A DNA stretch of 64,000 nt. It comes from Acanthopleura granulata (lineage: Eukaryota > Mollusca > Polyplacophora > Chitonida > Chitonidae). The notes below the pieces were generated by a model. It worked only from the letters and a program-made list of their open reading frames with translations, was not told the origin of the DNA and searched no databases. A program made the translations under genes and the position numbers. Of the stretch, positions 58,418 through 64,000 are shown piece by piece (within the stretch, counting starts at the first letter, position 1; each line of letters opens with the position of its first letter). Where the stretch lies: positions 10,938,216 through 11,002,215 of the forward strand of contig JABBOT010000007.1 in NCBI GenBank assembly GCA_016165875.1, in the 5' to 3' direction.

Positions 58418-58645
58418 ATGAGTTACGTGAAACACCAGCCCAAAAGGCCCTTGTTAAAGAGAGGCTTGTATACGGATTACGATTCTGGCGATGATGATGT
58501 GTTTTTATCCGATTCGGCGGATACCCTTTCTGCCGTCCATGTGCCCCCGGGCTGTGGGAGTACCTGGGCCGTGGAAGACTCCATGGGGAACAGTTGGAAT
58601 GGCTTCCGGGATGGAGTTCCATCATCGCCAAAAAGCCCCAGCAAG
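58418..58645 (+). CDS. Likely first coding exon of an unidentified gene
   Basis: An ATG at 58418 opens 76 codons ending exactly at donor gtaagc (phase 0). The protein starts MSYVKHQPKRPLLKRGLYTD and continues YDSGDDDVFLSDSADTL, then a Gly/Ser/Trp-containing segment ending PSSPKSPSK. The composition (basic start, acidic middle, Ser/Pro end) and raised GC are coding-like. The frame stays open upstream to 58349 but only with a GTG, so ATG 58418 is preferred. I do not recognise the family. No convincing next exon is visible before 64,000, so the rest probably lies further right. Confidence 0.55.
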
Positions 58646-58924
58646 GTAAGCCTTTAAACTGGACGATAGCCTTATACTTAGTTTTGGCCCCAGTACTCAT
58701 AAAAAAAAGATATGCATGGATTTGCAAGTTATAGGTCGAAGCATTGCATCGACCACACATAGTAACAAGTTGTAGTTCATGAAAAACATATTGCTGAGGC
58801 AATGGGATTCGACCATGTTAACTGTGCACCACATTTTATTTTAAACACATATTCGCGACGCAACTGTTTATGTGCAATATTGAAATATCGCTTGGCTGGT
58901 GGATCACCGAAGTTAAAACAAGAA

Positions 58925-58925
58925 C

Positions 58926-59023
<98 letters not shown>

Positions 59024-59048
59024 AGAGAGAGAGATATATATATATATA
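58925..59048. repeat. (TA)n microsatellite with a GA interruption
   Basis: About 95 bp of nearly pure TA, then tggagagagagagatatata. It lies in the likely first intron of the gene opening at 58418. Confidence 0.95.
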
Positions 59049-59099
59049 AATGTATATTTACTTTGTTGGACGTTATAAGTATGTGACTATCAGCAAAAC

Positions 59100-60080
59100 T
59101 ATCATATCCACCATTGTCTTTGCAGGGTAGATAAATACTGATACTTAACAGAATACTATGGTTTCAGGAAGTATCAAACAGAAAGTGAATGAGTGGATTA
59201 AAAATGCCAAGAGATTGTTCATAAAATTAGACGTACTTTTTAGTAAGAACCTGTTGAATATTTTTGACTACCGGTACAGGTTGAGCTCAATCTAGATTGC
59301 AGTGGAAAACCATGGTGCTTTTTTTAAAATATTCATATATGGGGGGGGGGGGCATTGTTTTCTTCGTGTTGTTCAGCTAATCTTATACGGTTTCGTCTAC
59401 AGTGCATTGGCATCATTTGTCTCACAAGGGACCTGGACATCAAATTTATATAGGGAGCAAACCAAATTAAAACCACGGAATGAATGTGGCCTTCAAATCC
59501 CTGAACGGCCGTGAGACCACGTCGAGATTACAATGATGGTAAATTGGCGTAGTTCTGTTTTCATTTAACCGAGGTTGGCTAAATTAGATTTTCTTCATCA
59601 AAACATTTGTAAGGAAAGTAAATAGTGGCCAAAGATGCATACACCGGGGACTTAATCGGATCCGCATTGCTTAAGTCGTGTAAATGTGAAACTAATTCCA
59701 GACTACATATGATGATCCACCTATTGTTTGTTTGACACCATACTGAAGAAGTTTTCACTCATTGGTGGATAAAACCGGAGTGCCTCGGGGAAACCTTTGT
59801 AAATTACTGCATGATGAATATCGCAAATGAAGGCATTTATATTCCACCATATCTTGCCAGCATTTTACGCTTACGAAAAGTGTTAACTTATGAAATGAGA
59901 TGTGCGAAAGCTAAAACATCATAAGCCTTCAATGTGATTTTTATGAGGGTAAAACATCATACCTATCTGTGAAGACCCTGCATGGCCGTGTTTTGAGGTT
60001 AAGAGGCCCGTAACCAGAGAAGTGCAGACGCCACTCAGATTTGTTTATGTGTAGTAGTATTGAGAAAGAGAGATGAGGGG
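59100..60080. other. AT-rich region, no feature
   Basis: A 10-G run at about 59342. No gene or recognised repeat. Confidence 0.5.
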
Positions 60081-60084
60081 AGGG

Positions 60085-60275
60085 GGAGTGGGCAGCTCAG
60101 TGACTGGCTCAGGAGCTTCTCACCGTTGCGGTCGCTATGAGTTCAAGTCCCGCCTTGACTGGCTTACTCTTCGGTCGTGCGTGAGAAAGTCTGCAGATGA
60201 TGATGGCTTTCCCCTTTGGCTCTGTCTTGCCGTAATTGGCTGGGTTAGTTGTTCCCCACCACTCTGAATATTTTA
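60085..60275 (+). mobile_element. SINE with tRNA-like head (family S1-related)
   Basis: Head: gtgggcagctcagtgactgg and tatgagttcaagtcccgcct. Body: agtctgcagatgatgatggc, tttcccctttggctctgtct. The AT-rich tail is short. Diverged from the consensus copies. Confidence 0.7.
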
Positions 60276-60479
60276 AAACTATTCGAGACAATTTCTATTC
60301 CCCCTCTTCCCCTATCTGGCCAGAAAGATTACTTCTGGAGGTCATTTGCATGACCCAGATAATCTGATGAATGTGGAGGGGGCGCGTCTCCTTGGATCTT
60401 GTGGTTTATGTACGGAAACGCGTCAGAGTATAGATTAGGCAGGCATCGTGCCCCAATCAACCGATATCTGACAAATCGG

Positions 60480-60545
60480 ATGTAGCTGGATTTGAACCTA
60501 CATCTTCCACGGTCAAAGCTTGTGGATTTCTGGCTTCTAAGCATC
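60480..60545 (-). mobile_element. tRNA-like fragment, minus orientation
   Basis: ctggatttgaacctacatct (reversed B-box) and caaagcttgtggatttctgg, with no clear body. Possibly the head of an S2-like SINE. Confidence 0.4.
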
Positions 60546-61194
60546 GCTCAAGAATTTTTCTTGACTGATGACACCCTTCACAAGAAATTTTTGGGATATC
60601 TCGGCAAAATTGTATTTATTTTACTTCTGGATACCGCCATCTACTCTATTAGTCCGAGGTTGCTCAGACGTTGAAGTTTGCATTAGAAATGACGTGAGCA
60701 CTTAATTTCACGTCTGAAACCTGCGCAATACTCAGCCGAGCGGCAATGCGGTCTTACTTTCTGGCCGGTCCTCTACTCCCGCGAAACAAGTCCAACATGG
60801 GCCTAAACTGTTAAAGAACTAGTCCCTAAAAACATATATGACCACATAACATGTTATTTAGCCCTTCTGAGGTAGATTTATAGCTTGAGACTGGTATCCC
60901 CCAGCAGGAAAAACTGTTCATTCCCTTTACGCGTTCAAGATGTCAAGAGTGTTTTAAGCGAACCGAGAGGGAGCCGTTTTGGATTTGTTTTAGGTGGCAA
61001 CGGGGCTGGACTAATTTAAAATAGGCTAAATAGAATGGTATGTAGTCACCAAGGTTTCCGGAGAGTAGATTTATTACAGCCTTAGGCTCATGTTAAGCTC
61101 ATGACGTGCAAGGGTGGTCTAAAAGTCAGACCGCATTGCCGCACGGCAGAATATAGGGCAGGTCTCAGACGTGTAAATTTGAGCGACACTGGCG

Positions 61195-61330
61195 ATCGCG
61201 TCATTTCTAATGCAAATTTCAATGTCTGGGCATCCTCGGACTAATACTCTATAGAACATTCCTGTTATGCATGTCCTAGCGATCGAAAGGCAAGTGCCTT
61301 TAACGACTAGACCACGGCCTTTCCCCCAAT
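61195..61330 (-). mobile_element. tRNA-like SINE, family S2, minus orientation
   Basis: On the minus strand it reads gtggtctagtcgttaaaggc, acttgcctttcgatcgctag, matching the head at 22120-22175. The body beyond the head is poorly defined. Confidence 0.55.
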
Positions 61331-61339
61331 TATCTGTCA

Positions 61340-62755
61340 AGGCAATAGGTGCTGGAGTGTTGACGACTTCTCGGTGTTGTTCCCCATTATCAACTTATAG
61401 CACGTTTCTAGCCGTGAAAACGGACGGCCACCTTCCCCGCTTTGCTTCCACATAACACAGCCCTGAATTGTTACATTCACTAAACAGGAACTAGGTCCTC
61501 TCCCCAAAGTGTCAACGTTGTCCGGTGTCCAGTGATATGAATTCTAAATTCATATGACTTCATTATGATGGATTTATAAAGACCACTAAGTGGCAATTAA
61601 CAACAATGTGAACGACACAACCTCTCGGTCAGCATCCGACCTACGCGACCCGTCATTTTCACGTCTCTTCGTCGCTAGGGTGGACGCGGCTGCTTTTCCC
61701 AAACTTAAGATCTCCTTACTCTTCACAGTAGCTGATTACAGTCCTTCCCAATGGTTATTAAAGAAAAGACAACTATGTTAAGACTGCCAAACAAGTTTTC
61801 ATTGCCCTTTCAATGGTGTACATCCCCTTGGTCTCAATTCATTTGATTTTATCTTTTTCCCCCCAAAGATGCCGAGTGCAGGCTACTCGAATCGAAATAG
61901 TTGTCAGCGAAATTTGCCTACCTTTTGCTGCGCCAGGATTTGTGTTAATTTTAACGTTATGGTCTTTGTTATTTACGAATTACTATTTGATATTAAGTAA
62001 GATTTGCTGTGGGATTAAAGGAAACTTGTTTCTTCTAGTGTGCGGCTTTGACACGTTGTGTGCAGCACACTCGAAATGACCGAGCTCTAGGATAGTAAAT
62101 GGGAGAGTACAGATTTGTATTTCTGAAAGCTAAGCTGAGATAAATGAAGCAAATCTCTCGATCAGATACTTCATTTTCGACCTTATATCAAGGCTTGTCG
62201 CCGGTTTAAAACAGCTCACAACGAATATATAAAAATATACCAGGCTTTGTAAATTTCCGTTTCACGGTTTATAAAACTAAACATTGTTACTACAAACTAC
62301 ATAAAAGAGCATGAATAGGGTAATGAAAAGCATTAGGCAATCTGTTTATTATCGACAAAATGCAATCAGTTGGGCTAATTTTCATGATGAGTATCGACTG
62401 AAAGCTCCTCGAGCTTGCCGGTAGAGACAGGACAGTCCGATATTACGCATGCGTCTTTCCATGTCAACAGCTTCATAGAATTTCCTCCACATATGCAGAT
62501 AGCATCCATGTACACGTAGCACCAGACTATTCAAGGTACCCTATCATACAACAATATAAATGTATCAGACACATGTAAGGGCTCTAGAAATATTTTATAT
62601 ACCCGGTAAGCTTTGAGACACGGATATAGATGTGGTGTGTTTTTAGGTAATCAGTTTGGGGGCCTACGTTTAGTTGTTCTTGCCTGAATTGTCATGGCTG
62701 ATGGTTTACTTGACTAATACTTTATCCGAACGTTAATTGTCGTTCCCAGTCTGAT
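61340..62755. other. Intergenic or intronic region, nothing recognised
   Basis: Mixed AT-rich sequence without a supported gene or named repeat. Confidence 0.45.
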
Positions 62756-62763
62756 GCAGCAGG

Positions 62764-62954
62764 GTATATAGCTTGGTTGACCTTAGTTGAGCAGGAGATC
62801 AGAAGATGACCCGGTTAATGGTTCGCCCTTTGAAGCACCATCTGCCCGAAGCATTACGTCACATTCTCTATAATCTTGGCGTCGAGAAACAGAAAATCTG
62901 GAGACAGATTTGGTATCGATTTGCCACCTTTGACCATGAAAATTACAAATCCCT
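62764..62954 (+). CDS. Possible first exon with TATA box (unknown gene)
   Basis: A TATA-like tatatag at 62765 is followed 41 bp later by ATG at 62806. An open frame of 49 codons plus two bases reaches donor gtaagc at 62955. The peptide reads MTRLMVRPLKHHLPEALRHI, then a Trp/Arg/Tyr-rich stretch (IWRQIWYRFATFDHENYK), which is plausibly real protein. No homology recognised and no second exon found. If the donor is not used, a TAA follows at once, giving a 50-residue ORF. Confidence 0.3.
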
Positions 62955-64000
62955 GTAAGCCTATCGTCGTTTCTGGTAATTTTACATTAATCGTTGTATG
63001 TTTTTTATAGAGTAACTATCTGAAGCAGCGGCTACTTAGTCAGTCAACCATTCTTCCCTAGTATCATGTCCTCTCCATAGATAAAAGAGACAGCAGATGT
63101 GGAGGTTGCGCGATATAGCATTCATGTTCATTCGCAGGGGAATAGTGGTAATATATAGGTGGGCTTATATGAGCAGCAACGGTTTAACTAGAAGTCTTTA
63201 AAGCACGCTTTTTTCACTAAATTAACAGAGGAGAGACAGAGAGAGAAGGTAGAAATTAGACACCCTGATTTCCAGTTTAACTGGTTAAATCCGTGGTGAG
63301 CAGCCATGTCATGTAAGCACAAGTATGGTGTTCCTCATCCCCAACCCACCCCCGGCCGCTGACCAGTGGATGTGGCGTTATAGCTACATGGAACTAGTTA
63401 AGTCCTGCTGATCGCACTATCCTAGCACTATATGGCCAAATACGTTATTGCTACATGTACACTGGACTACGGTGTAGTCCTATTGGTGGCACTATCCTAC
63501 AGCACTGTGGCTTTGTGTTCGTGTATTCTAAGCTTCAATTGGTATCCTCTAGCATGCTTGTTATTGTAAGTCCTCATTTCCAATATAAATGAATGGTAAT
63601 GACTTGTGCATGTTTAAGTTATCATTGTCTGAGAGTCACATACGTCATTTCCTGTCCGAAGCATTGCATATATGTAGAATCCCTGAATGGTTAATATTTA
63701 CATGTCACTGTGTGAATTTGGCATGCTTTGGAACGTACTCTTCTTTGAAATTTAAACTCTGCTTTCAGGTTTAAAAAAATAGGGTTTTCTATACATAAAT
63801 TCATTATTTTATGCATTTTTCAATCAACTGGCAAGTCGTCTGGTTAACATGCTTTTGGCCTATTGATATTTCATTTCAAGCTGCTTTCCACTTTCAGGAA
63901 ACACCATTACTTCCGTATATGCAACCGGTCAATTTAAACTTCATTTCAATTCAGCCATGTCCGATAATCACCATGCGGTATATTGTGTGATGGTGGCAGT
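62955..64000. other. Right end of window, no feature
   Basis: No gene, tRNA or clear repeat is recognised here. Confidence 0.45.

Overview
The window looks like nuclear DNA of a marine invertebrate, most likely a lophotrochozoan such as a mollusc or brachiopod (inference). The supports are AT-rich sequence, genes split by many short introns with GT..AG ends, four intronless heat-shock genes, and dense tRNA-derived SINEs and small inverted-repeat elements. There is no sign of bacterial, organellar or viral gene organisation.

Left part (1-20,688, + strand): one large gene, the 3' portion of ERCC6L2, a SNF2-family DNA-repair translocase. I place 21 consecutive coding exons from splice sites, reading phase and recalled similarity to vertebrate ERCC6L2. 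They give 1,253 uninterrupted codons from just before the Walker A motif to the stop, and all exon phases agree. The first exon begins outside the window. Four introns of this gene carry tandem arrays whose unit straddles an exon-intron junction: three copy the exon end plus its 5' splice site, and one copies the 3' splice site plus the exon start. A fifth array, in the last heat-shock gene, straddles the stop codon. I consider this the most unusual pattern here.

Middle part (24.5-45.6 kb): a cluster of four intronless small heat-shock protein (alpha-crystallin) genes. Genes 1 and 2 (24,808 and 31,058, both +) are direct paralogs with two alpha-crystallin domains joined by a long acidic linker. 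Genes 3 (minus, 41,466 to 40,879) and 4 (+, 44,396) form a head-to-head pair; gene 3 has one domain and gene 4 has two. Each has a TATA box, heat-shock-element-like GAA/TTC repeats and a CACGTG E-box upstream, so they are probably stress-inducible cytosolic holdase chaperones. A 2.1 kb minisatellite of about 48-bp units lies between genes 1 and 2.

Right part (45.6-64 kb): mostly non-coding, with a diverged ~33-bp array, ATC/TA microsatellites, SINEs and inverted-repeat elements. Three possible isolated coding exons are given at lower confidence (58,418, 62,806 and 54,907); I cannot name their genes.

Repeat families seen: a tRNA-derived SINE family with intact copies bearing target-site duplications (3,936-4,141 and 55,443-55,706), two further tRNA-like families, a ~370-bp element with ~85-bp terminal inverted repeats (five copies), a ~130-bp foldback element (three or four copies) and a single ~180-bp foldback element.
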